The notes under the pieces are model-generated. The model worked only from the letters and a program-made list of their open reading frames with translations. It did no database searches and had not been told where the DNA came from. A program made the translations under genes and the position numbers. A stretch of 64,000 bases of DNA from Gluconacetobacter liquefaciens (GTDB lineage Bacteria > Pseudomonadota > Alphaproteobacteria > Acetobacterales > Acetobacteraceae), in NCBI RefSeq assembly GCF_003350405.1, contig NZ_QQAW01000013.1, forward strand, positions 20,072-84,071, read 5' to 3'. Numbering within the stretch: position 1 is the stretch's first letter; the number at the start of each line of letters is the position of its first letter. This document shows positions 37,891-47,019 of this stretch, one piece after another.

Positions 37891-38452
37891 TCTGGCTGTT
37901 CTCGAAAAAAGGACGGATGCAGGATGGCTCCGACAAGAGCGAAGCCCCCTGCCCGTTTCGGAGCCATTCCGCAAGATCCGTGACAAGAAGCCGGGCGATT
38001 GACAATAGCAGTAGCAGAACGCCCCCGAAAAATACCGCCTGCCGCTCCTGTCGGAACAGCGCAGTCATCACGCTTTCGTGCCCCCCCATCGCAGCACTTC
38101 CCGACAGAACACGACGCCGCAGCGAAAGATGCGTTTTTTATTTTAAAGGAAACCACCATTCCCGACGATGAACATTATTGGAAAGACCGCAACCGCTCTT
38201 TCCCTTTTCTGAAGGAAAAGAAGCCGGAAGGCTTTTATTCGGTCAGGGAACATCCCATGCTCCCGGCACAAGGCTCCCCGGCGGAGCAAAGTTTTTTTAC
38301 AGCCCCCTCTCCAGCCAGGTTGCGCGCCCCCAACCGGACAGCACGGCAGGAAAGACGGTTGACCGCGCGCCCGTCACGGCATGATCATTCAGCAACCGCG
38401 CTTCGCAAGCGACCCTGCCCTCCACCGCTTCCGGAGCCCCCGACCAGACGAA
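37891..38452. other. Intergenic region upstream of the DUF3142 gene
   Basis: About 560 bp with no supported gene. It contains a family III element (38196-38250) and a T-run near 38288. The transcript of the downstream gene may be insulated by this element. Confidence 0.5.
38196..38250. repeat. Terminator-like extragenic element, family III, copy 4
   Basis: CTCTTTCCCTTTTCTGAAGG then AAAAGAAGCCGGAAGGCTTT and TATTCGGTCAGGGA. The downstream tail matches copies 1 and 5 with a few changes. No gene ends immediately upstream of it on the plus strand. Confidence 0.6.
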
Positions 38453-39685
38453 ATGACCGATTTTTTAAAAAAGCCCTACATCCCAATCGCATTTTTATTA
38501 TGCCTGGTCGGCATCCACACCGCCTTCACCACCCGCACGGGCCGGACGCTGCCCAGTGACGCCTATATCTGGCAACGCCAATGGACCCCGGCCGTCAGCA
38601 CCGCCGTCACCGCCAGCCAGCCCGTCATCCACACATGGCGCATCCTCGCGGCAGAGCTGGACGGCCACGGCTCCTGGGTGGACACAACCCCCGACAGCCC
38701 CCTGCTGGCACGCACACACACGCCGGTCATCGCCGTCATCCGCATCGAAGGCCAACTGGCCGACTGGGATGAGGAGCAACTGGCCGCCCATATCCTCGCC
38801 GTGAAAGCCGCCTGGCAGCAGCGCGGCATCACGGTCTCTGGCCTCGAAATCGACCATGATTGCGCCACCGTCCGCCTGCCGGCCTATGCGCGTTTCCTGG
38901 GGTTGCTGCACGGCCGGCTGGAGCCGACGCCCCTTTCCATCACCGTCCTGCCGACCTGGCTGGCCTCCCCCGAACTGGAAGAGGTGCTGGCCCGGGTCGA
39001 TGACGCGGTCTTGCAGATCCACGCCGTCCAGAATCCGCAATTCGGCCTCTTCAATCCCGAGAAGGCCCATGAATGGGTCAGAACCTTCGCCCAGCGCCGT
39101 CGCGGCCCATGGCATGTGGCCCTCCCCGCCTACGGCACGCGCGTCACATGGGGCACCGACGGACGGATCGCGGGCATCGAGAGCGAGCAGGACCGTCTCA
39201 TGGGCGCCGACAGCGGCCACGAACTCGTGGCCCCTCCCGCCGAAATCGCCGCCTTCATGAAACGCATCGAACACGCCCCGCCGCACGGCCTGGCCGGCTG
39301 GGCCTGGTTCCGCCTGCCCACTTCCGACGACAGAAGGGCCTGGAGCCTGCCGACATGGCGCGCGGTCATCACCCACCAGCCCCTGCGCACCGCGCTGTCG
39401 GTCAGCCTGCACCGTCCCTCGGCCACGGCGCCCTACGATATCGTCCTGGCCAATGCCGGCAACGCGGATGCCGAAGCCCCGCCGGCCATCCGAATCGAGA
39501 GCCCCTGCCCATCCGGAGCCGACGGCCTGAACGGCTATAATCTGGATTACGATGCCCAGGGCATGTGGCTGCGGCGCGCGCAGCCCGGCCTGCTGCGGGC
39601 AGGGCAACAGGCCGTCATCGGATGGGTGCGGTGCGATCGGGGAACAGTCAGAGCCTATGCCGGAACCCATGACAGACAGAGCTGA
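38453..39685 (+). CDS. DUF3142 domain protein with N-terminal membrane anchor
   Basis: A 410-residue protein starting MTDFLKKPYIPIAFLLC, with one N-terminal membrane segment or uncleaved signal. The central part resembles DUF3142: WTPAVSTAV, VIAVIRIEGQLADWDEEQL, GLEIDHDCATVRLPAYARFL, ALPAYGTRVTWG, GLAGWAWFRLPTSDD. This layout suggests a TIM-barrel-like glycosidase fold, with possible acidic residues in EIDHDC, but no activity is established. The next gene overlaps its 3' end by 17 bp, so the two are translationally coupled. Confidence 0.78.
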   Translation: MTDFLKKPYIPIAFLLCLVGIHTAFTTRTGRTLPSDAYIWQRQWTPAVSTAVTASQPVIHTWRILAAELDGHGSWVDTTPDSPLLARTHTPVIAVIRIEGQLADWDEEQLAAHILAVKAAWQQRGITVSGLEIDHDCATVRLPAYARFLGLLHGRLEPTPLSITVLPTWLASPELEEVLARVDDAVLQIHAVQNPQFGLFNPEKAHEWVRTFAQRRRGPWHVALPAYGTRVTWGTDGRIAGIESEQDRLMGADSGHELVAPPAEIAAFMKRIEHAPPHGLAGWAWFRLPTSDDRRAWSLPTWRAVITHQPLRTALSVSLHRPSATAPYDIVLANAGNADAEAPPAIRIESPCPSGADGLNGYNLDYDAQGMWLRRAQPGLLRAGQQAVIGWVRCDRGTVRAYAGTHDRQS

Positions 39686-42056
39686 TCCACCCGCCCCGAA
39701 GGCACCCGCCGCGCACGCCATCCGCCGCCACGCGCTGGCCTTCGCACTGTCAAGCGCAGCCGGCATCTCGCTCGTGCTCGCCTGCGGCATGGATTTTCCA
39801 AACCAGTTGCTCGACGACCGCGAAGGCACGCTCAAAAGCACGCCGGCCACGTCCTTCGCCTACGAAGCCAGCCATCTCGTCGTCCCGGACGACGCCCTTC
39901 GCATCGCCAGTTCCGTCCCCCGCCCCGCCCAATCCCCAGATCCCGACAGCCCCCCGCCCGAAGCGGGCATGGAGGCCCTGACACCCCTGCAACAGAACCG
40001 CATCGTCATGATGCGCAACGCGATAGATGGCGATTCCGCCTACAACCAGGGCGACGGCATCCCTCCCGCGATCCGCCTCTATACTGCCGGCGCGGTCGAT
40101 TACGCCCTCGCCCGCAAAGGCATCCCAGGCGATTATGCCGAGCACGCCCGCCAGCATTTCCAGGCCGTGCTCGACCTCCCGGACGGCCAGGGCCAGAGCC
40201 GCGCCGTCTGGGCCGCCTACATGCTCGGCCGCCTGCAACAGGAACGTTTCTTCGCCACCGGCAATGCCGAGGCCCGCGCGGCGGCCGCGCACGCCTTCGC
40301 CCAGGCCCGCGCCCTCGCCCGGCAGGGCGCGCCCGATCCGTTCTCCCTCGCCGTCGCCAGCTACGGCGAGCAGGCCCGATCCTATCTGATGGACGGCGGG
40401 ACCGCCTGCGGCTGGAAAGCCTTCCTGACCAGCGCCCCCTGTGCCGATCATATCGAAGCCGCCAACCTCAACCACGCCATCGGCCTCTATGCCCAACAGG
40501 CCGCGCGCGGCGCCACTGGCGGCGTCATCTCGCTGCAACTGATCGCCGGATGGGCCATGGCGGACCCGCGCCGCGCCCAGCGCCTGATCGAAGACCCGAT
40601 CGCCCAGAAACTCCTGGTCGCCTATGCGCTGGCCCGCACCGGCGACATCATCAACGACGACCCCGCCACGGCATCCGACTACGACGCACCGGATCGGGGC
40701 GGCCTCGGCTATCACGACGCGGCGCGCGGCCTTCGCGGCAATGGCTGCCCCTACTGCACCGCAATCCGCACCATCCGCCCCAATCCGGCCATCGTCACTC
40801 TCGTCGATGCCATTCAGGCACGCGGACTCAACCACATCGCGCAGGCCGACCGCCTGGCCGCCCTGGCCTATCGCGGCGGCCGCTATGATCTGGCAAAAAC
40901 ACTGGCCACCATGCAGCCCGGCCCGCTATCGCACTGGGTGCTGGCCAAACTGGCCATCCAGCATGGCGACCTCGCCGCCGCCTCCCGCCATTACGCCGAC
41001 GCCGCCAAGGGATTTCCCCCCCTCCATGACGATCTGGCACCGGAGGAAATCAGCCGCCTCCGCGCCGAGCAGGGCGTGCTCACCCTGTCCCGCGGCCAAT
41101 ATGTCGCGGCCTTCGATTGCCTCTACACCGCCGCCGCCAGCGCCGGCAGCCGTAGCGGCATCGCTTTCGATGCCGCCTACGTCGCCGAACGGGTGCTCAC
41201 GACCGACGAACTCCGCCATTATGTCGATGCGCACATCCCCGCTACGCACGGCCCGGCCATCCCATGGGCGGCCCCGCCCGAACCCGACACGATCAGGATG
41301 ATCCTCGCCCGCCGACTGGTCCGCGCCGGCCGCGTCACCGAATCCCTGGGTTATTTCCCCGAAGACAAAGATCCCCGCTACGCCATCGACGGCAAGCCCA
41401 CCCCGTTCCGCACCTGGGCCAGAACCTACGGCAACGCGCTGCACGACGCGCAGCATCGCTGGACGGCAGTCGGTCGCGCCCAGGCATGGTTCACGGCGGC
41501 GACCATCGCCCGCACCCACGGCATGGACATCATGGGCACCGAGCAGGACCCGGATTATGCGGTCTTCCTCGGCGGCTTCTCCATGGGCGCCGGCCGCACC
41601 GTCGCGGTTCTCGTCCCGCCCGACAACCAGCCGACACTCCCCATCACCCGAAAGGCTCGCACCGCCGCCGCCCTGTCCGGCCCGCTCGTCACCGAGGGCG
41701 AACGCACCCGCTTCGCCGCCAGCGAAGCCGCCCCATACCGCCGCTTCCACTACCGCGCCATCGCCGTCGACCAGGCCGAAAACGCGGCAGATCTGCTCCC
41801 TCCCCGCTCTCAGGCCTTCGCCGCCGTGCTGTGCCAGGCCGCCGGCTGGGGCACGGGAGCGGATGCCGACCTGTACCACCGCTATGTCCGGCAAGGCGCA
41901 GCCGTCCCCTTCGCAAAGAATTTCGGCCGGCATTGCGCCGCACCCGATTTTCAATCCGCTGCCCTGGAGTCTTACGCGCGGCCTTTCCAGCCGCTGCACC
42001 GATGGCTTCATCGGCACCTGATCATGCCGATCGCCGGGCTGCTGGCGCGGTTGTAA
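39669..42056 (+). CDS. Large TPR-like lipoprotein of unknown function, partner of DUF3142
   Basis: A 795-residue protein with a lipobox ending LVLACGMDFPN (residues ~30-40). The remainder is mostly helical with TPR/Sel1-like repeats, for example HWVLAKLAIQHGDLAAASRHYADAA and LTLSRGQYVAAFDCLYTAA. It starts inside the end of the DUF3142 gene; an ATG 12 bp upstream (39657) is an equally possible start. No enzymatic motif is recognised. It is probably an outer-membrane or periplasmic scaffold that works with the DUF3142 protein. Confidence 0.75.
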   Translation: MTDRADPPAPKAPAAHAIRRHALAFALSSAAGISLVLACGMDFPNQLLDDREGTLKSTPATSFAYEASHLVVPDDALRIASSVPRPAQSPDPDSPPPEAGMEALTPLQQNRIVMMRNAIDGDSAYNQGDGIPPAIRLYTAGAVDYALARKGIPGDYAEHARQHFQAVLDLPDGQGQSRAVWAAYMLGRLQQERFFATGNAEARAAAAHAFAQARALARQGAPDPFSLAVASYGEQARSYLMDGGTACGWKAFLTSAPCADHIEAANLNHAIGLYAQQAARGATGGVISLQLIAGWAMADPRRAQRLIEDPIAQKLLVAYALARTGDIINDDPATASDYDAPDRGGLGYHDAARGLRGNGCPYCTAIRTIRPNPAIVTLVDAIQARGLNHIAQADRLAALAYRGGRYDLAKTLATMQPGPLSHWVLAKLAIQHGDLAAASRHYADAAKGFPPLHDDLAPEEISRLRAEQGVLTLSRGQYVAAFDCLYTAAASAGSRSGIAFDAAYVAERVLTTDELRHYVDAHIPATHGPAIPWAAPPEPDTIRMILARRLVRAGRVTESLGYFPEDKDPRYAIDGKPTPFRTWARTYGNALHDAQHRWTAVGRAQAWFTAATIARTHGMDIMGTEQDPDYAVFLGGFSMGAGRTVAVLVPPDNQPTLPITRKARTAAALSGPLVTEGERTRFAASEAAPYRRFHYRAIAVDQAENAADLLPPRSQAFAAVLCQAAGWGTGADADLYHRYVRQGAAVPFAKNFGRHCAAPDFQSAALESYARPFQPLHRWLHRHLIMPIAGLLARL

Positions 42057-42058
42057 GG

Positions 42059-42147
42059 GGGTCTTCTTTTTCTGATGAAAAAGAGGAAAAAGACTTTTAT
42101 ACGTGCGAAAGCATGGTCATCCGTTCACGCAAAACACCTGAACGGAT
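42059..42147. repeat. Terminator-like extragenic element, family III, copy 5
   Basis: GTCTTCTTTTTCTGATGAAA then AAGAGGAAAAAGACTTTTAT, followed by a second hairpin ATCCGTTC/GAACGGAT (42119-42147). Two-hairpin layout as in copy 1. It starts just after the lipoprotein stop codon. Confidence 0.7.
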
Positions 42148-42150
42148 CAG

Positions 42151-42717
42151 CTATTTGAGCGTAATGACCGTCTCTGACCGAACCATCGGATCGACCGAAT
42201 GCAACAGCGTGCTGACACCCCACAGCCGCTGATCGAACGTCGCATTGCTGACGATCTGATGCAGCGTATTCCCCGAAAAGCGCATCTGGGTCTCAAACGT
42301 GACAGGATGCGTCTTCCCCCGCATCGTCAACGTGCCGACAAGCTGGGAATGAACCTCACCACCCACGATCCTCGGCCGGCACTCTCCCACATAACGCATG
42401 GTCGGATGCGCGTCGCTATCCAGCATGATGCCGGAGAGCATGATCTGTTTCATGACGGCACTGCCGACTTTCAGAGACCCGACATCCATGGTCAGGTCCA
42501 CATGGCAGGTCTGCCGATCCAGATCATACTGCAACCGCCCGGACACGCCCGCGAAGCTGCCATCAATATCCGTCAGCGCCGACCGCGCATGCAATCGCGC
42601 CTCCGTATTTCCCGGATTCAGCACCAGCACCTGCGGTGCCGCCACCGCCACCCGCGCACCGGAAAAACCCATCGCCATGGCCGCCAGCAGAATGACGCAC
42701 ACGCCCCGTCCAGACAC
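42151..42717 (-). CDS. YceI-family periplasmic protein
   Basis: A 188-residue protein starting at GTG 42717, where AGGGAGG lies 6-7 nt upstream. A Sec signal peptide is visible (VCVILLAAMAMGFSGARVAVAAP). The YceI lipocalin-like fold follows: GSLKVGSAVMKQIMLSG, HPTMRYVGECRPRI, LVGTLTMRGKTHPVTFETQM. Known proteins of this family bind isoprenoid lipids in the periplasm. It may share a transcript with the DUF2501 gene 152 bp upstream. Confidence 0.9.
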   Translation of the reverse strand: MSGRGVCVILLAAMAMGFSGARVAVAAPQVLVLNPGNTEARLHARSALTDIDGSFAGVSGRLQYDLDRQTCHVDLTMDVGSLKVGSAVMKQIMLSGIMLDSDAHPTMRYVGECRPRIVGGEVHSQLVGTLTMRGKTHPVTFETQMRFSGNTLHQIVSNATFDQRLWGVSTLLHSVDPMVRSETVITLK

Positions 42718-42869
42718 CGCCAACCTCCCTGCACACTCACAAAACCTGCCTGGACATGCGTGCTGGCGAGCACGGGCAACACACCGTTCACCTCCCGACC
42801 CGCCAGCAATCCAGAAATCATGACCGGTGATGCCGCGCCGCACGGCATGCACCGGTCACGAAAACCGTA

Positions 42870-43400
42870 TCAGTCGGCCAGCGACTGGCCCTTCTTGACC
42901 AAATCGCTGCACAGTTCGACCCGCTTGGACCGGTCGAGCGTGGAGATATCGAACGGCGTGCTGGTACCGGTCTGCAACAGACCCTGCCCACCGACCGAAT
43001 AGAACTGGTCGTTCTTCACGTCATCACGCTTGACCAGCGCCCGCGCGGTGGTACGCGCCGTGGTGCCGTAGACGAGTTTCTTGTGAATGCAATACGTCAC
43101 CAGACCGGCAACATTGCCCGCACTGGCCGAGGCCAGCGTCGGCAACCCGTTTTCGCCCAGCACGCCGGGCGTCGCCGCAGTCGTCGAACCCGTCACGCCA
43201 TTGACAATCTGCGCACCCTGCGTCGCAGGATTGGATGCCGGATCGACCGGCGACGTCACCGGCACGCTGCCAGCCGGCGGGGTCGAGAGCGTCGTCCCGG
43301 CAGGCACCTGTGCCGGCACACCCTGCGCCTGCGCGGCCCCCACGACGGAAAACGCCAGACCACAGGAAACGGCAAGAGCGGAGAATCGATTCATCAGCAT
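42870..43400 (-). CDS. DUF2501 domain-containing secreted protein
   Basis: A 176-residue protein starting MLMNRFSAL at 43400, with AAAGG upstream and a signal peptide ending VVGAAQAQ. A Pro/Thr/Val-rich spacer follows (residues ~25-80), and then the C-terminal conserved domain (AGNVAGLVTYCIHKKLV, NDQFYSVGGQGLLQTG, CSDLVKKGQSL) with two cysteines. Matches DUF2501 (YjjA-like) as far as I can tell; function unknown. The 465 bp upstream (43401-43865) hold no supported gene. Confidence 0.75.
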   Translation of the reverse strand: MLMNRFSALAVSCGLAFSVVGAAQAQGVPAQVPAGTTLSTPPAGSVPVTSPVDPASNPATQGAQIVNGVTGSTTAATPGVLGENGLPTLASASAGNVAGLVTYCIHKKLVYGTTARTTARALVKRDDVKNDQFYSVGGQGLLQTGTSTPFDISTLDRSKRVELCSDLVKKGQSLAD

Positions 43401-43865
43401 GGCAGAGCCTTTCAGCAAATCATTCAAACAACAACCCGAGACGCGACGCACGACAGCCGCCTGATCACGTCATTCCGAGCCGTATAGTCCGAAGCCAGAA
43501 CGCCTCAGCCAGCCAACAGTTCTATGCCATACTGCAACAATACCCGCTCCACCCCATAGCGCGGCAGAACCGGCTCCCTTCACCTCAAGCAGACACGGCC
43601 ATCACCATCACGATGTCCGACATTACTTTCCGGCTGGTTAATTATAGATGCGCGCCATGTTCCGCCGGCCCATCCCATGATTGTACCCGTTATCCACATG
43701 ATTGTACACAGGGCCCCTGTGGCAGGACCCAACACGTCACGCCGCAACGCCACCCCGGAACTTTCCTTTGGCTTGCGGCCGAAACGCACGCAGAATACAT
43801 GGCCCAGGGTTTCCTTGCGTCGCGAGGAGACTCATTGATCAACATTTCGCACAGAGACCATCCAC

Positions 43866-44054
43866 ATGCGCCTCCTTCTCGCTCTCCTTCTACCCTGGCT
43901 TCAGTTTTTCACCATTGGCAGACCCATTGCCGGCATCATCTGCCTGCTTCTTCAGATTACGGTCATCGGCTGGATTCCCGCCGCAATCTGGTCGGTCTAC
44001 GCCCTCAGCCAGTACAAGACGGACCAGAAAATCAAAAAGGCGATGCACGGCTGA
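43866..44054 (+). CDS. YqaE/Pmp3-family small membrane protein
   Basis: A 62-residue protein with two membrane segments (LLLALLLPWLQFFTIG and AGIICLLLQITVIGWIPAAIW) and the family ending VYALSQYKTDQKIKK. Known members affect membrane potential and salt tolerance. It is a short but complete gene in an otherwise gene-poor stretch. The following region to 44686 holds only a decayed fragment and one hairpin. Confidence 0.88.
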   Translation: MRLLLALLLPWLQFFTIGRPIAGIICLLLQITVIGWIPAAIWSVYALSQYKTDQKIKKAMHG

Positions 44055-44397
44055 ACATCCCCCACACCGGGCGGGATCCAATGGCATCCCGCATCGGACC
44101 GCAGACCGGCCAGAATACGAATCCCTGTGTCGTGCCGAGGGGAAAATTCAACCCGACGCACGCCTGTCATAAAACGCGCGGCTATCGCGCGACGATGGCA
44201 AACGTGCATGCCACTCCCGATACCCCGGCTTTCACTGCAATTCTTCGCACCGACTGAAACCGGAAAATGCAGCGATGTCTTTCTGAATGCGGAAGTGAAT
44301 CTTTCCCATATCCGACGAGCCCCGACCGCCAGCGCCCCGGACAAGGTTCCCGCCCCAGAAATCCCGATGCTCCATCGCACATGTCAAAAAACCGTAA

Positions 44398-44571
44398 AAA
44401 GAGCACATTCCACAACCGTCCAGGAAGAGCATCCGTAAATTTCTGCAGGACGTCGGATTGGATAGCAGATACTTGACCCTGAACCGTCTGGAACAGAGAA
44501 TCCTGAAGGCGTCTTTCAAAGACGACATGCACCATCTGAAAGAAAATGGTCGAGCACATCCTGACGGATAA
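44398..44571 (+). pseudogene. Possible gene remnant (C-terminal fragment)
   Basis: A 57-codon open frame without an ATG encodes a basic, helical-looking peptide (IRKFLQDVGLDSRYLTLNRL, EQRILKASFKDDMHHLKENG, then a stop). Its composition looks like real protein rather than noise, but no family was recognised. A strong terminator follows 31 bp later. A decayed gene end is the best reading; chance is possible. Confidence 0.3.
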
Positions 44572-44601
44572 GATGAATGCTCTATTCGCCTGTCAGGGGT
44601 C

Positions 44602-44629
44602 GGCCGTAAACGCGCGTTTACGGCCTTTT
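44602..44629 (+). terminator. Perfect-palindrome terminator
   Basis: GGCCGTAAACGC and GCGTTTACGGCC form a 12-bp perfect palindrome with a TTTT tract on the plus strand. The only plus-strand candidates upstream are YqaE and the remnant at 44398, which supports that something was transcribed here. Confidence 0.75.
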
Positions 44630-44686
44630 GCGGCGACCGGGGGGTGCAACCTCACCGGCCCGGCCGCGAAACATTGCCCATCGCTT

Positions 44687-45574
44687 CTATGGCGTGATCG
44701 TACTGCCGATGAACGGTATCGGCGCCCCCGCGCTCAGATAGGTCGGCATGGTGCCGTTCCACCGATCCAGCGCCTTCTGCTGCAACAGCGGCTGCGTCAG
44801 CGATTGCGAGACCAGATTATTGGCCTTGGCCTGGGCCTGCGACGTCACCAGCAGGGCCTGCGCCTGCCCCTGCGCGGTCGCGATCGCCGCATCGGCCTGC
44901 GCCTTGGCCTGCACCACCTGCTGCTGTGCCGATATCTGGGTCTGCTGCAAGGTATATTGTGCCTGAAGGGCCTGCTGTTGGGCCACCTGCTTGGCTTCGA
45001 TGGCCTGCTCATAGACCTGCGAGAAGGCAAAGTTCGATATATTCACGGCCTCGATACTCAAATGGTATGGAAGCAGCGATTTGATCACCAGGTCCTTGAT
45101 CTGCCCGTCAACGATATCCCGTTTCGTGATCAGTTCCTCGGCATTGTAATTCGCGGTTACCGCCTTCACGTCGTTGGAAACCGTCGGCCCGATGATACGG
45201 CTCCCCAGAACGTTGAAGGCCCGGAAATCCCGATAGAACCCCGGCGCATCGGCCGGATTGATGTGAAAGGTCACCGAAACCGCGGTGTGAACGTTCTGCA
45301 GGTCATGGGTGGCCGCCCGCTCGTCGGAGGTCACGGTCTGCGGCTGTGTCGAGACAAGCACGATCTGCTGGTAGACAGGGATCGCGAAGCGCAGACCCGG
45401 ATTAAGCGGCGTGGGCTGCACCGAGCCAAAATTCAGCAGAACGCCACAATAGCCCGATGCCACCTGGTAGAACGGGTTCAAAATCAGAAGAACCACCAGC
45501 GCCAATACCGCCGCGATACCAACCCTGAAAATCCCGGACGAAAACAGTTCGTTCGACGTGTTAAATCTCATCAT
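44687..45574 (-). CDS. SPFH/prohibitin-family membrane protein
   Basis: A 295-residue protein with one N-terminal membrane segment (IAAVLALVVLLILNPFYQV). The SPFH domain follows (YCGVLLNFGSVQPTPLNPGL, VHTAVSVTFHINPADAPGFY). The C-terminal part is an Ala/Gln-rich coiled coil (VYEQAIEAKQVAQQQALQAQ and QAKAQADAAIATAQGQAQ), as in prohibitin and HflK/C. Start chosen at 45574 because a GGAG precedes the tandem ATGs; a longer frame exists upstream. Forms oligomeric membrane assemblies in known members. The upstream 230 bp are AT-rich. Confidence 0.9.
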   Translation of the reverse strand: MMRFNTSNELFSSGIFRVGIAAVLALVVLLILNPFYQVASGYCGVLLNFGSVQPTPLNPGLRFAIPVYQQIVLVSTQPQTVTSDERAATHDLQNVHTAVSVTFHINPADAPGFYRDFRAFNVLGSRIIGPTVSNDVKAVTANYNAEELITKRDIVDGQIKDLVIKSLLPYHLSIEAVNISNFAFSQVYEQAIEAKQVAQQQALQAQYTLQQTQISAQQQVVQAKAQADAAIATAQGQAQALLVTSQAQAKANNLVSQSLTQPLLQQKALDRWNGTMPTYLSAGAPIPFIGSTITP

Positions 45575-45802
45575 GATCTCCATGAAGCCAGAAGGCTTCG
45601 CACCACGCCCATTATTGCGCAGCCAAATCATATTGGAAATATGCACGAACTCCCACGATCGATTTACTTTTTCTTCAAATAAAATCAGAGAAATTTCTGT
45701 AAAGTACAATAATTTACTTAACCCACAAACACAGGAAGCGCGTTTTCAAAAAACATTCAATTTTTTTTTGAAGCCGACACACTAAACCCCGAAGGAAAAT
45801 GA

Positions 45803-46009
45803 AACGGCCACGGGTTCAACCAAGCCTATAACCAGCGTCGGCAATGCCTGTTGGGCGGTTTGTCGCCAACCGCCAAAGTCGCCGAACGCCTCGAGCAGAA
45901 ACCATCTCTTGCCAATCGTCACTTCCGACCCAAGCCGAAAGAAGACATTATGGCCGCCGTGGAGCACATCATGATCTACGCCTATGACGTCTCACAACCT
46001 AACAGCTAG
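45803..46009 (+). pseudogene. IS481-like transposase C-terminal remnant
   Basis: A 68-residue open frame preceded by a stop encodes a typical transposase tail: FNQAYNQRRQCLLGGLSPTA, then KVAERLEQKPSLANRHF. The YNxRRxxxGLSP motif is found near the end of DDE transposases of the IS481/IS3 type. It lacks the catalytic domain and any visible inverted repeat. Its end overlaps the stop codon of the ABC permease on the opposite strand, marking a likely old insertion boundary. Confidence 0.55.
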
Positions 46010-47019
46010 GCGCGCCGCCGGACGCCGATCGCTACCGAAGACAATATAATCAGCCCCTTCGCAATATCCTTATAAAAAGGATCAATCTGAAGGATATTGA
46101 ACCCATTATTAACCAAGGCCAGCAGGATGACCCCCGCCCAGGAGCGCCAGACCGCGCCCGCCCCCCCATAGATGCTGTTACCACCCAGAATAACGCCCGC
46201 GATCGCATCGAACTCTAGGCCCGCACCGTCGCTGGCCTTGGCGGCAAGAACGCGCGAAAGCCCGATGGAACCTGCAAGGCCTGCCGCCAGACCAACAAGC
46301 GCGAAGGCACCGATCCTGACTTTGGCGGGGCTGATTCCCGCGAGCACCGCCGCATCTTCGTTGCCACCAACCGCAAAGACATGGCGCCCGAATATCGTAC
46401 GACTAAGAATGATCGCCATGGCCACGCAGAATCCCACCATGGTCATGAAGGCAATCGTGATCAGGCCGATGCGCGGCAGTATCGGCCATTCGATCGCCGG
46501 CATGAGGTCGAACAGCGTCAGAGAATTCCCACCGGCAATCTGCTGGGCCACGCCACGGAAGATAAGGGCGGTCGCCAGAGTGGCCAGAAAGGAGTGGACA
46601 CGCAGCGTCGTGATGAGGACCCCATTGATCACCCCCAGCCCCAGCCCGACCATCGGCCCAACCAGGAAACACGCCGACGCGCCGAACCAGCGGATAAAGA
46701 ACGGATCGTGCGCGCACTTGGCCGAGACGACAGCCGACAACGCAAAGATCGCCCCAGTCGACAGGTCGAAGCCACCACCGATCACGACCAGGGTGAGAGC
46801 GGATGCCACGATCAGGAGCGGCGCATTCTGGTTGAGAATATTAAACAGATTCAACAGGTCAAGAAAATGCGGGCTGCCAACGGCCAGGACGGCTGCCGTC
46901 AGCAGGATGAGAATAAGCACGGCCCCCGAACGCAGCATGTCTGAAACATCATGCCGGGAGAGCGATCCCAGCCGCTCTGAAAGGCCTCGCCGAAGGGAAT
47001 CCGCTGAATGCGCCGTCAT
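46006..47019 (-). CDS. Ribose-type ABC transporter permease (RbsC-like)
   Basis: A 337-residue inner-membrane permease of the sugar BPD_transp_2 family starting MTAHSADSL; its ATG overlaps the ATPase stop (ATGA). Family marks include IVASALTLVVIGGGFDLSTGA and SFLATLATALIFRGVA, and VFAVGGNEDAAVLAGI with the ABC-coupling region. Its stop codon falls inside the transposase remnant; the protein still ends IGVRRRA at the normal place. Part of a three-gene minus-strand operon with an ATPase and a binding protein. Confidence 0.93.
   Translation of the reverse strand: MTAHSADSLRRGLSERLGSLSRHDVSDMLRSGAVLILILLTAAVLAVGSPHFLDLLNLFNILNQNAPLLIVASALTLVVIGGGFDLSTGAIFALSAVVSAKCAHDPFFIRWFGASACFLVGPMVGLGLGVINGVLITTLRVHSFLATLATALIFRGVAQQIAGGNSLTLFDLMPAIEWPILPRIGLITIAFMTMVGFCVAMAIILSRTIFGRHVFAVGGNEDAAVLAGISPAKVRIGAFALVGLAAGLAGSIGLSRVLAAKASDGAGLEFDAIAGVILGGNSIYGGAGAVWRSWAGVILLALVNNGFNILQIDPFYKDIAKGLIILSSVAIGVRRRA

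Noticed and set aside
43676..43710. Two close copies of CATGATTGTAC upstream of YqaE
   Set aside because: Too short and only two copies; could be an operator pair but there is no supporting regulator nearby.
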